Source of the DNA: Trichomonas vaginalis G3
Lineage: Eukaryota > Parabasalia > Trichomonadida > Trichomonadidae
Direction of reading: 5' to 3'
Length of the DNA stretch: 64,000 nucleotides
Assembly (NCBI RefSeq): GCF_026262505.1
Contig: NC_067206.1
Span: 2,108,001 to 2,172,000 of the forward strand
Of the stretch, positions 1-10,939 are shown in pieces. A program made the translations under genes and the position numbers. Every line of letters begins with the position of its first letter. Position 1 is the stretch's first letter. The notes under the pieces were generated by a model, which was not told where the DNA came from, made no database searches, and saw nothing but the letters and a program-made list of their open reading frames with translations.

Positions 1-88
1 GAATGTAAAAACCTTCCGGAATAGTTCCTGATTTAATGTATTCTACCAAAAACTTTTGTTTCATTGCTTCAGTGACTTTATTTGTCAT
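1..88 (-). CDS. Small conserved Polinton protein, left-arm copy, cut by window edge
   Basis: Reading leftwards from the ATG at 86-88, the start MTNKVTEAMKQKFLVEYI is identical to the gene at 14169-14405, of which this is the mirror copy. Only the first 29 or so codons are in the window. See the right-arm copy for the description of the family. No function is known to me. Confidence 0.75.
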   Translation of the reverse strand, partial: MTNKVTEAMKQKFLVEYIKSGTIPEGFYI

Positions 89-731
89 TTTACTCTAAGG
101 TGAAGCTAGCACAGCGATAATGGATTTCATGACTTTTTAGTATTTCATGCAATCTTAACAGATAGCCTTACAAGTACTTCCAGTGTCCCTAGCTGTCCCT
201 CCTTTTTATATAACTCCATGACATTTATAATCTCGCGAAACTTAACAGGTAGCATAACAGATTAAAATCAGATGAGGTTTTGAACCAAAATTTCTAAGCA
301 ACGTTGTCAAGGATTTTGAGGAACTAGGGACAGAGTGTGGCAAAGTCCAAGATTTAATTTATCTTCATCTGTTTCATCAACTATCTCATCTAATATGCCA
401 ATATTTTATTCATAACTCGTGGCAAACTCACTAACTTTCATTATGTTCATCTGCATGCTTCATCTGATAGAAAGTATGACTTTCATTAACTCTGTGAGAT
501 AATGAAAACTACTAGGGACAGAGACCATGGCAAAGTTTATGACTTTCATTATTTCCAGAACTTAATGAAAACTACTAGGGACAGAGACCATGGCAAAGTT
601 CATGATTTAATTTATTCTCTCACTAACTTCAGCACAAACTCCAACACTAACGACAAGTACTAACCTCAGCACAAATGACAAACACTAACAACAACCACAA
701 ACTCCAACACTAACGACAAAAATAAATGTCC
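89..731. repeat. Non-coding repeats between small gene and helicase (left arm)
   Basis: No gene is seen. The stretch holds a 62-bp direct repeat containing CTAGGGACAGAGACCATGGC (about 512-600) with a third diverged copy near 325-350. From about 620 there are short repeats built on CACTAACGACAA and CAAACTCCAACAC. The mirror image lies at 13527-14168. Possible roles are a promoter or terminator region of the helicase gene; nothing proves either. Confidence 0.6.
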
Positions 732-3319
732 TCACTTCTTAACAAAGTAATATGTGCTTCTTACACCACCATAGCTCAAACGTTTCTTTTCAAACATCGA
801 TTGAAACTTATTTTGAGCCATTGGCTTTAGTCTCTTTTTCTTCAAATACGCCAAGAAATCTTCTTCACATCTTTTCACTTCATAGCCTTCTTTAAACTCC
901 TCCTTGTTAAGTTCTATGAAATCCTTTATCTCATTCTTTGTTGCAATGGCTTCTTCACGAACGACATCATGAACTATTTCATCACTGTTCTCATGTATGA
1001 CCTCCTCACTGTTCTCATGAACTATTTCATCACTGTTCTCATGTATGACCTCCTCACTGTTCTCATGAACTATTTCAACACTGTTCTCATGAACGACCTC
1101 CTTACTGTCTTTCATAAGCGTTTCAAAATCTCCTTTACTCATTACTTCAATCTCATGCTGTTCACAGTAGTACTTAAACTCACTGTATATGTCTTTGTTG
1201 TATGTTATATTGCTTCCCATGTACTCCATGAATTTTTCAAGCACTTCCTCATAATTCACTGTTTCTTTCTTTCCACGACCTTCTAATATCATACTTGCTT
1301 CGTAAATATAACTTCTTGCAGAACCGTCTCGCTTTCTACTTCTCTTCACAAATTCTCTCATCTTGCCACCAAATACATTTGAACTACATGCAAAGAATTC
1401 ATTCTCCTTCGCAAATTCTTTATATCTTCTGTAGCACTCTGTACAATTCCATCCGGATACAAACTTTTCATAGAACTCCTCGTAAAACATTTGGTAAGGT
1501 GTTTTGTTCATTTCGATGAGTTCTTGTTTAGCCCTGGTGAATGGTATCTTCCTTACATCAAATTCACTTAAATCTTTCCTCATGAAGTACGTCAGTAAGT
1601 TTGAATAAAACTCTTCATTAAAGCTTTCAATGAGATTTGAGAAATATTCGTAATTTCCTTTGTATCTGCTGCTTACGTCAATGACAACAAATCTTCTGTC
1701 GTCTTTGTCAATCTTTACTGAGTTGAAGTTGTTAGATATCATGATGATATTACAAACATTCTCTATCTTTCTTACTGGCTGACACTTCTGATTTAAGTCC
1801 AACTGAGTCTCTGTTACTATTGACTTTAGTGCGTCGTGGTTCATGACCTTAGACGTATCGCATGAGCTTAGTTCATTGCATACGATGAGCTTCATGTTCT
1901 CAATAGCAGCATTGAATCTACCAACCACATTCTCTATTGCCGTTATATTATTGTTGGCGTACTTGCTAATGAGCTCGCATAGAACATTACTAAGTACATT
2001 CTTACCAGTTCCTTGCTTTCCTATTAACAAAAGTACTGTTCCAGTCTTTCCACAAGGATTTTGAACGATGTAGGCGAACCAGTTCAAAACATACTCATAA
2101 AGCTCTTCATCCTCATTACATATGACATCGTGAACATGTTTCAAATATCCTTCAATAACGTTCTCATCTACTTCATTCAGTACCTCATACTCATATCCTC
2201 TGAAATAGCTGTAAATGTCATCTCTTTCGTCAAAGAATCTCATGCCTGACTTCATAAGATAGTTCTTGTTCTGACCCGCTTCATAAATCATCAGTGCGTT
2301 CACATCCTTCTCCTCAATACGTCCTACATAAATACTCTTCATGAGCTTATTGAATTCCTTGCTATCTATTGATACAAGTGTTGTTGTGTCTCGTATTCCA
2401 TCATAATCTTTCACTAGATATGTCATACGTGCTCCGTCAATAACGACAACACATCTTCTTAAGTCATTTATAACACTAGCTATGTCAATACCGTCCTCAC
2501 TCATGTACTTATTTTTCCTCAAGTCCTTTAGTGTGAAAGTGTCTCTAAGTTCTATTTCAACAATTCATTTACACATCCTTTGCAATACTTCTCTATAAAA
2601 TATTTCTGTCGTTCTTTACTAAGTTTCTTAACAGCTCTGAAGAACCATGTGTTTTGACTCAAACATCCTTCACAACTTCTCTCATTCATTCCTAGTTCTT
2701 TCATGTCATTATCTTCAACCTCTATGGTCTCATTGACTAAGGTCAAAGGGTTCTTAGTCATTGCTGGTCTTATCTGAAACAATGTTTGTGCAACAGGTTT
2801 AACTAGTTCAGCAACGTCCTTCCTTAATATGAATAGCTGTTTCCACTCATCTTTGCTAACAGTTCTTTCATAACCACTGACAGTAATGATTTCATTTGCT
2901 GACCTTAGACGCTTATGTTCTATCATTTGTATTGCTTTTGTGTAAGGCTTTCGTGAGCATAGGTTGTATATGTCATTCCTGCAATGTTCATTCATGCCAA
3001 TAGTACTAAATCCTTTCTTTGCTGTTGAATGCATAATATCCATTAGTTCCTGTGTTCGTATTGCTGTCTCATAAAATACAACAAGACCTTTGTCATCTAT
3101 GACGTACTTACCGAAAACATTGCTTATATTCTTTAACCATGAAATAACATCCTCATTCATGCTGTCAAACATGAAGTAAGGTCTTACATACTCTTCACTT
3201 ATAAGATACTCCACAAAGTACTTGTTAAGCTCTATGTCCTCGTGAGCGATTTCATTAGGTTTGATATTAGTTCCTTTTGTCATTGCTGTCATGTACTTCA
3301 CTCTCATAGTTCCTTTCAA
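732..3319 (-). pseudogene. Primase/SF3 helicase (D5-like), left-arm copy, broken
   Basis: A replicative helicase of superfamily 3, the AAA+ class used by poxviruses, virophages and some Polinton-like elements to unwind DNA at the origin. The helicase part (about 596 residues) shows Walker A GKQGTGKN at its residues 168-175, a Walker B-like stretch LIVCNEL, the SF3 sensor-type motif IIMISNNFN and the following DDRRFVVIDV. The N-terminal 255-residue part lies in a separate reading frame and has no motif I can name, apart from several cysteines (CEGC, CKGC). Near the C terminus is a run of six 8-residue repeats of type EEVIHENS, encoded by 24-bp DNA repeats. It is homologous to the helicase of element B (27457-29772). 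The copy looks broken about once. Confidence 0.75.
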
Positions 3320-3407
3320 TAGCGTAAAAATACTTCATTGTTTCATAACTGCTCTAAATTCTGTTCAAAATTCGTACAACATAACTTTTTAACATTAGTG
3401 AAAGAAC

Positions 3408-4112
3408 ATGAGCGAAACAACAACATCTAACATTACAGAAGAAGTCAATGACAATGCCGATGAAAACATTACAGAAGGAGCTAGTGAAAATATTGACGAG
3501 TTCAGTGAGGAAGAAGATATTGAGGACGTCAATGAGAACGTTAGTGGGGAACAAACTCAATGGGAAACATTGAGAAATCATGAAGATTATGAGATTTGTA
3601 CGACATATCCTTTTACTATTCGTCGAAAGAAAAACAAACATATTAAGAGTGAATGCTTAAATAATCATGGTTATATTGAGCTTAGTTTAAACAACAAAAC
3701 ACATTTAAAGCATAGAATTATTGCAGAACAGTGGATTGAAAATCCAAACAATTTGAAAGAAATAGACCATATAAATCATGATAGAACGGACAACAGAATC
3801 TCAAACCTTCGTTGGTGTTCTAAATCTGAAAACAATAGAAATAAAAGCAAGTATGGCGATATAGTTTATGAGTTCGTTGATGAAATATCTGACGAAGCTG
3901 TTGAAATAACAGCTTATGGTAAGCATTCGTTTGAGTTCTACTATTATGTTGAGAATGAGGACGCATTCTATTATTATACAGGTCTTAACTATCGAAAACT
4001 TCATATAAACTTTACAAAAACAGGTGCTGCTTATGTTTGTATGATAGATACAGAAAACAAGAGAGTAATCTTATGCATAAACAAATTCAAACGCTTGTAC
4101 GGCTTCATGTAG
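3408..4112 (+). CDS. HNH endonuclease with NUMOD4-like domain (left arm)
   Basis: Encodes 234 residues and looks whole. Residues 1-50 are acidic and low in complexity. From about 51 the protein reads like a phage or homing HNH nuclease: a NUMOD4-like start (WETLRNHEDYEIC), then HR at 102-103, IDHINHDRTDNR at 119-130 and LRWCSKSENNRNK at 134-146, the usual HNH core order. The C-terminal ~75 residues are rich in tyrosine and unassigned; they may bind DNA. Such enzymes nick or cut DNA at specific sites and can promote their own spread. The gene points away from the helicase and towards the repeat array, leaving about 90 bp between the two divergent starts. Both arm copies encode the same protein. 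Confidence 0.85.
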   Translation: MSETTTSNITEEVNDNADENITEGASENIDEFSEEEDIEDVNENVSGEQTQWETLRNHEDYEICTTYPFTIRRKKNKHIKSECLNNHGYIELSLNNKTHLKHRIIAEQWIENPNNLKEIDHINHDRTDNRISNLRWCSKSENNRNKSKYGDIVYEFVDEISDEAVEITAYGKHSFEFYYYVENEDAFYYYTGLNYRKLHINFTKTGAAYVCMIDTENKRVILCINKFKRLYGFM

Positions 4113-6870
4113 GACAAACATTATTTTTCAACACTAACGCCAACACGTAGGACAAACATTCATGACTAACATTACTGTATAACATAAATGTTTTGTCATA
4201 GATTTCATCGTATATGTTTTGTCAAAACTTCATCGTACATGTTTTGTCAAGATTCTTCATCGTACATGTTTTGTCAAGACTTCTTCATCGTATATGTTTT
4301 GTCATGATTTCATCGTAAATGTTTTGTCGTGATTTCTTCGTATATGTTTTGTCAAAACTTCTTCGTATATGTTTTGTCATGATTTCTTCGTTTATGTTTT
4401 GTCAAAACTTCTTCGTATATGTTTTGTCATAGATTTCATCGTAATGAGTGTAAATGATTTCATATAATTGCTTACCTCGGAAAACCGAGAGAAGAGATTC
4501 CATATGAAAATCGCAAGAATTTGGCTCCTGGTTTGAAATATTATTATGTTCATAGACTTCATCGTATATGTTTTGTCAAACATGAACGTATATGTTTTGT
4601 CATGATTTCATCGTAAATGTTTTGTCATGACTTCATCGTATATGTTTTGTCATGATGATTTCATCGAAACTAAACGTATATGTTTTGTCGTGATTTTATC
4701 GTAAATGTTTTGTCGTGATTTTATCGTAAATGTTTTGTCATGACTTCATCGTATATGTTTTGTCAAGATTTCTTCATCGTATATGTTTTGTCAAGATTTC
4801 TTCATCGTAATGAGTGTAAATGAACCAAAAATAATGTTTACGTTCATGTTTGACAACACAGCAGGGGAAGGCAGTTATGAATTATTTTTGAAGAACTGAA
4901 GGTGTCACTACGTCACCATGTGTCACTCGGTTAATGAACTTCTCTGAAAAAATGAGACAACATGACATTTTGACAACAACACAGGAAATAAATGTTTACG
5001 TAAATGTTTTGTCATGATTTCTTCGTATATGTTTTGTCATGACCTCATCGTAAATGTTTTGTCATGATTTCTTCGTAAATGTTTTGTCGAAACTTCTTCA
5101 TCGTAAATGTTTTGTCATGATTTCTTCGTAAATGTTTTGTTATGACCTCATGGAACTTAAACGTACATGTTTTGTCGAAACTTCTTCGTAAATGTTTTGT
5201 CATGATTTCTTCGTTTATGTTTTGTCGAAACTTCTTCATCGTAATGAGTGTAAATGTTTTGTCAAACATGAACGTAAATGTTTTGTCAAACATGAACGTA
5301 AATGTTTTGTCGAAACTTCTTCATCGTAAATGTTTTGTCATGATTTCTTCGTTTATGTTTTGTCGAAACTTCTTCATCGTAATGAGTGTAAATGTTTTGT
5401 CAAACATGAACGTAAATGTTTTGTCAAACATGAGTGTAAATGTTTTGTCATGATTTCTTCATCGTAAATGATTTGTCAAACATGAGTGTAAATGATTTGT
5501 CATGATTTCATCGTAAATGATTTGTCGAAACTTCTTCATCGTAATGAGTGTAAATGTTTTGTCAAACATGAGCGTAAATGTTTTGTCGAAACTTCTTCAT
5601 CGTAAATGTTTTGTCATGATTTCTTCGTTTATGTTTTGTCGAAACTTCTTCATCGTAATGAGTGTAAATGTTTTGTCAAACATGAGCGTAAATGTTTTGT
5701 CATGATTTCTTCATCGTAATGAGCGTAAATGTTTTGTCAAACATGAACGTAAATGTTTTGTCATGATTTCTTCATCGTAATGAGCGTAAATGTTTTGTCA
5801 AACATGAACGTAAATGTTTTGTCATGATTTCTTCATCGTAATGAGCGTAAATGATCCAAAAATAATGTTTAGGGTAGAAGGGTAGATCTAACCTCATTTC
5901 TAACCTCATGAATTTTCATACGGAATCTCATCGTACATGTTTTGTCAAAACTTCTTCGTACATGTTTTGTCATGATTTCTTCTTCGTATATGTTTTGTCA
6001 AACATGAACGTAAATGATTTGTCAAACATGAACGTAAATGATTTGTCAAACATGAACGTATATGTTTTGTCATGACCTCATCATCGTAATGAGTGTAAAT
6101 GTTTTGTCATGATTTCTTCATCGTACATGTTTTGTCGAAACTTCATCGTACATGTTTTGTCGAAACTTCATCGTACATGTTTTGTCGAAACTTCATCGTA
6201 TATGTTTTGTCATGATTTCTTCGTATATGTTTTGTCAAGACTTCTTCATCGTAATGAGTGTAAATGACCCAAAAATATATTTTAGGTGAAGAGGTTAGAT
6301 CTCACCTCTTTTCTCACCTCAGCCGCTAAGCGGCGAGACCCAAAGGGTCTTGAATTTTCATGATTTCTTCATCGTATGTTCTTTGTCAAACATGAACGTA
6401 AATTTTTTGTCAAACATGAACGTATATGTTTTGTCAAGACCTCATCATCGTAATGAGTGTAAATGATTTGTCATGATTTCATCGTACATGTTTTGTCGAA
6501 ACTTCTTCGTAAATGTTTTGTCATGATTTCTTCATCGTATGTTCTTTGTCAAACATGAACGTAAATGTTTTGTCATATTTCTTCATCGTAAATGTTTTGT
6601 CATGATTTCTTCATCGTAATGAGCGTAAATGTTTTGTCATGATTTCATCGTACATGTTTTGTCGAAACTTCTTCGTAAATGTTTTGTCATGATTTCTTCA
6701 TCGTATGTTCTTTGTCAAACATGAACGTACATGCTTTGTCATGATTTCATCGTAAATGAATTTGTCAAACTTAAACGTAAATGGTTTCGTCAAACATGAA
6801 CGTACATGTTTTGTCATGATTTCTTCATCGTAATGAGCGTAAATGACCCAAAAATAATGTTTATGTTAGA
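4113..6870. repeat. Iteron-like short-repeat array, left arm
   Basis: About 2.7 kb made of well over a hundred imperfect units of roughly 20-26 bp. The core is CGTAAATGTTTTGTCA, followed by one of a few linkers (TGATTTCTTC, AACATGAA, GAAACTTC). Variants CGTATATG, CGTACATG and CGTTTATG alternate, and the units form higher-order blocks. Interruptions are: a fragment resembling the KilA-N gene of element C (about 4487-4560), one copy of the ~119-bp repeat seen in element B (about 4853-4990), and three cassettes centred on AGATCT (near 5890, 6290 and 6880). Long open frames across it are by-products of the unit periodicity. No gene is credible here. Confidence 0.9.
4853..4990. repeat. Copy of the B-type ~119-bp repeat inside the A array
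   Basis: Contains GGCAGTTATGA, TATTTTTGAAGAACTGAAGG, a GTCAC-rich stretch, AACTTCTCTGAAAAAATG and GACAACATGACATTT, in the same order as the tandem repeats at 26812-27390 of element B. Mirror copy at about 9266-9405. It is the only sequence besides the helicase homology that clearly ties this array to element B. Confidence 0.85.
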
Positions 6871-7025
6871 ATGTTAGATCTAACACCTTTTCTAACATGT
6901 TTTCTAACATGGAGGATTTCATTAGATATAAATATTCTTCCTTCATTTCATTCTATACACAATTTACATCATAGACGATTTAATAGATATAATACTTTAC
7001 TGTTTCATCTGATATAAACATTCTT

Positions 7026-7252
7026 TGGTGAAAGTATCCTAAAAATATTTGATGGACTTTAACTAAAATAATGTTTAGGGAAGAATGTTTATATCAGATG
7101 AAACAGTAAAGTATTATATCTATTAAATCGTCTATGATGTAAATTGTGTATAGAATGAAATGAAGGAAGAATGTTTATATCAGATGAAACAGTAAAGTAT
7201 TATATCTATTAAATCGTCTATGATGTAAATTGTGTATAGAATGAAATGAAGG
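7026..7252. repeat. Centre of the palindrome and 86-bp tandem duplication
   Basis: The left arm ends at about 7025. A 55-bp unpaired spacer (7026-7080) follows. The right arm then starts with an 86-bp unit, GAATGTTTATATCAGATGAA onwards, present twice in tandem (7081-7166 and 7167-7252); the left arm has it once (about 6940-7025). The asymmetry is direct sequence evidence that the two arms are not identical. Confidence 0.85.
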
Positions 7253-10130
7253 AAGAATATTTATATCTAATGAAATCCTCCATGTTAGAAAACATGTTAG
7301 AAAAGGTGTTAGATCTAACATTCTAACATAAACATTATTTTTGGGTCATTTACGCTCATTACGATGAAGAAATCATGACAAAACATGTACGTTCATGTTT
7401 GACGAAACCATTTACGTTTAAGTTTGACAAATTCATTTACGATGAAATCATGACAAAGCATGTACGTTCATGTTTGACAAAGAACATACGATGAAGAAAT
7501 CATGACAAAACATTTACGAAGAAGTTTCGACAAAACATGTACGATGAAATCATGACAAAACATTTACGCTCATTACGATGAAGAAATCATGACAAAACAT
7601 TTACGATGAAGAAATCATGACAAAACATTTACGTTCATGTTTGACAAAGAACATACGATGAAGAAATCATGACAAAACATTTACGAAGAAGTTTCGACAA
7701 AACATGTACGATGAAATCATGACAAAACATTTACGCTCATTACGATGAAGAAATCATGACAAATTCATTGACGATGAAGTTTCGACAAAACATGTACGAT
7801 GAAATCATGACAAATCATTTACACTCATTACGATGATGAGGTCTTGACAAAACATATACGTTCATGTTTGACAAAAACATTTACGTTCATGTTTGACAAA
7901 GAACATACGATGAAGAAATCATGAAAATTCAAGACCCTTTGGGTCTCGCCGCTTAGCGGCTGAGGTGAGAAAAGAGGTGAGATCTAACCTCTTCACCTAA
8001 AATATATTTTTGGGTCATTTACACTCATTACGATGAAGAAGTCTTGACAAAACATATACGAAGAAATCATGACAAAACATATACGATGAAGTTTCGACAA
8101 AACATGTACGATGAAGTTTCGACAAAACATGTACGATGAAGAAATCATGACAAAACATTTACACTCATTACGATGATGAGGTCATGACAAAACATATACG
8201 TTCATGTTTGACAAATCATTTACGTTCATGTTTGACAAATCATTTACGTTCATGTTTGACAAAACATATACGAAGAAGAAATCATGACAAAACATGTACG
8301 AAGAAGTTTTGACAAAACATGTACGATGAGATTCCGTATGAAAATTCATGAGGTTAGAAATGAGGTTAGATCTACCCTTCTACCCTAAACATTATTTTTG
8401 GATCATTTACGCTCATTACGATGAAGAAATCATGACAAAACATTTACGTTCATGTTTGACAAAACATTTACGCTCATTACGATGAAGAAATCATGACAAA
8501 ACATTTACGTTCATGTTTGACAAAACATTTACGCTCATTACGATGAAGAAATCATGACAAAACATTTACGCTCATGTTTGACAAAACATTTACACTCATT
8601 ACGATGAAGAAGTTTCGACAAAACATAAACGAAGAAATCATGACAAAACATTTACGATGAAGAAGTTTCGACAAAACATTTACGCTCATGTTTGACAAAA
8701 CATTTACACTCATTACGATGAAGAAGTTTCGACAAATCATTTACGATGAAATCATGACAAATCATTTACACTCATGTTTGACAAATCATTTACGATGAAG
8801 AAATCATGACAAAACATTTACACTCATGTTTGACAAAACATTTACGTTCATGTTTGACAAAACATTTACACTCATTACGATGAAGAAGTTTCGACAAAAC
8901 ATAAACGAAGAAATCATGACAAAACATTTACGATGAAGAAGTTTCGACAAAACATTTACGTTCATGTTTGACAAAACATTTACGTTCATGTTTGACAAAA
9001 CATTTACACTCATTACGATGAAGAAGTTTCGACAAAACATAAACGAAGAAATCATGACAAAACATTTACGAAGAAGTTTCGACAAAACATGTACGTTTAA
9101 GTTCCATGAGGTCATAACAAAACATTTACGAAGAAATCATGACAAAACATTTACGATGAAGAAGTTTCGACAAAACATTTACGAAGAAATCATGACAAAA
9201 CATTTACGATGAGGTCATGACAAAACATATACGAAGAAATCATGACAAAACATTTACGTAAACATTTATTTCCTGTGTTGTTGTCAAAATGTCATGTTGT
9301 CTCATTTTTTCAGAGAAGTTCATTAACCGAGTGACACATGGTGACGTAGTGACACCTTCAGTTCTTCAAAAATAATTCATAACTGCCTTCCCCTGCTGTG
9401 TTGTCAAACATGAACGTAAACATTATTTTTGGTTCATTTACACTCATTACGATGAAGAAATCTTGACAAAACATATACGATGAAGAAATCTTGACAAAAC
9501 ATATACGATGAAGTCATGACAAAACATTTACGATAAAATCACGACAAAACATTTACGATAAAATCACGACAAAACATATACGTTTAGTTTCGATGAAATC
9601 ATCATGACAAAACATATACGATGAAGTCATGACAAAACATTTACGATGAAATCATGACAAAACATATACGTTCATGTTTGACAAAAACATATACGATGAA
9701 GTCTATGAACATAATAATATTTCAAACCAGGAGCCAAATTCTTGCGATTTTCATATGGAATCTCTTCTCTCGGTTTTCCGAGGTAAGCAATTATATGAAA
9801 TCATTTACACTCATCACGATGAAATCTATGACAAAACATATACGAAGAAGTTTTGACAAAACATAAACGAAGAAATCATGACAAAACATATACGAAGAAG
9901 TTTTGACAAAACATATACGAAGAAATCACGACAAAACATTTACGATGAAATCATGACAAAACATATACGATGAAGAAGTCTTGACAAAACATGTACGATG
10001 AAGAAGTCTTGACAAAACATGTACGATGAAGTTTTGACAAAACATATACGATGAAATCTATGACAAAACATTTATGTTATACAGTAATGTTAGTCATGAA
10101 TGTTTGTCCTACGTGTTGGCGTTAGTGTTG
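7253..10130. repeat. Iteron-like short-repeat array, right arm
   Basis: Mirror image of the left array: units built on TGACAAAACATTTACG with linkers AAGAAATCA, ATGTT and AAGTTTCGA. It carries the mirrored AGATCT cassettes (near 7310, 7980 and 8370), the mirrored GC-rich double hairpin (7932-7960), the B-type repeat (9266-9405) and the KilA-N fragment (about 9698-9770). It differs from the left array by small length changes, mostly between 7250 and 8550. No gene. Confidence 0.9.
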
Positions 10131-10146
10131 AAAAATAATGTTTGTC

Positions 10147-10851
10147 CTACATGAAGCCGTACAAGCGTTTGAATTTGTTTATGCATAAGATTACTCTCTT
10201 GTTTTCTGTATCTATCATACAAACATAAGCAGCACCTGTTTTTGTAAAGTTTATATGAAGTTTTCGATAGTTAAGACCTGTATAATAATAGAATGCGTCC
10301 TCATTCTCAACATAATAGTAGAACTCAAACGAATGCTTACCATAAGCTGTTATTTCAACAGCTTCGTCAGATATTTCATCAACGAACTCATAAACTATAT
10401 CGCCATACTTGCTTTTATTTCTATTGTTTTCAGATTTAGAACACCAACGAAGGTTTGAGATTCTGTTGTCCGTTCTATCATGATTTATATGGTCTATTTC
10501 TTTCAAATTGTTTGGATTTTCAATCCACTGTTCTGCAATAATTCTATGCTTTAAATGTGTTTTGTTGTTTAAACTAAGCTCAATATAACCATGATTATTT
10601 AAGCATTCACTCTTAATATGTTTGTTTTTCTTTCGACGAATAGTAAAAGGATATGTCGTACAAATCTCATAATCTTCATGATTTCTCAATGTTTCCCATT
10701 GAGTTTGTTCCCCACTAACGTTCTCATTGACGTCCTCAATATCTTCTTCCTCACTGAACTCGTCAATATTTTCACTAGCTCCTTCTGTAATGTTTTCATC
10801 GGCATTGTCATTGACTTCTTCTGTAATGTTAGATGTTGTTGTTTCGCTCAT
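10147..10851 (-). CDS. HNH endonuclease with NUMOD4-like domain (right arm)
   Basis: Mirror copy of 3408-4112, encoding the same 234-residue protein, whole. The start ATG at 10849-10851 lies about 90 bp from the start of the right-arm helicase copy, so both genes may use one divergent control region. The preserved reading frame in both arms, beside helicase copies that are broken, suggests either recent duplication or continued use. Confidence 0.85.
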   Translation of the reverse strand: MSETTTSNITEEVNDNADENITEGASENIDEFSEEEDIEDVNENVSGEQTQWETLRNHEDYEICTTYPFTIRRKKNKHIKSECLNNHGYIELSLNNKTHLKHRIIAEQWIENPNNLKEIDHINHDRTDNRISNLRWCSKSENNRNKSKYGDIVYEFVDEISDEAVEITAYGKHSFEFYYYVENEDAFYYYTGLNYRKLHINFTKTGAAYVCMIDTENKRVILCINKFKRLYGFM

Positions 10852-10939
10852 GTTCTTACACTAATGTTAAAAAGTTATGTTGTACGAATTTTGAACAGAA
10901 TTTAGAGCAGTTATGAAACAATGAAGTATTTTTACGCTA

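Noticed and set aside
969-1286. Plus-strand frame opposite the helicase C-terminal repeats
   Set aside because: It is a shadow of the 24-bp repeats that encode the HENS tail on the other strand.
5045-9212. Open frames such as MFDKTFTFMFDKTF and MICRNFFIVMSVNVLS in the arrays
   Set aside because: They arise because repeat units are stop-free in one phase; they repeat the unit endlessly, occur on both strands, and lack a leader or any domain.
4113-10130. CRISPR-like array of short repeats
   Set aside because: Units follow each other without unique spacers of constant length, vary in core sequence, and there are no cas genes; the setting is eukaryotic. It is an iteron/satellite-type array.
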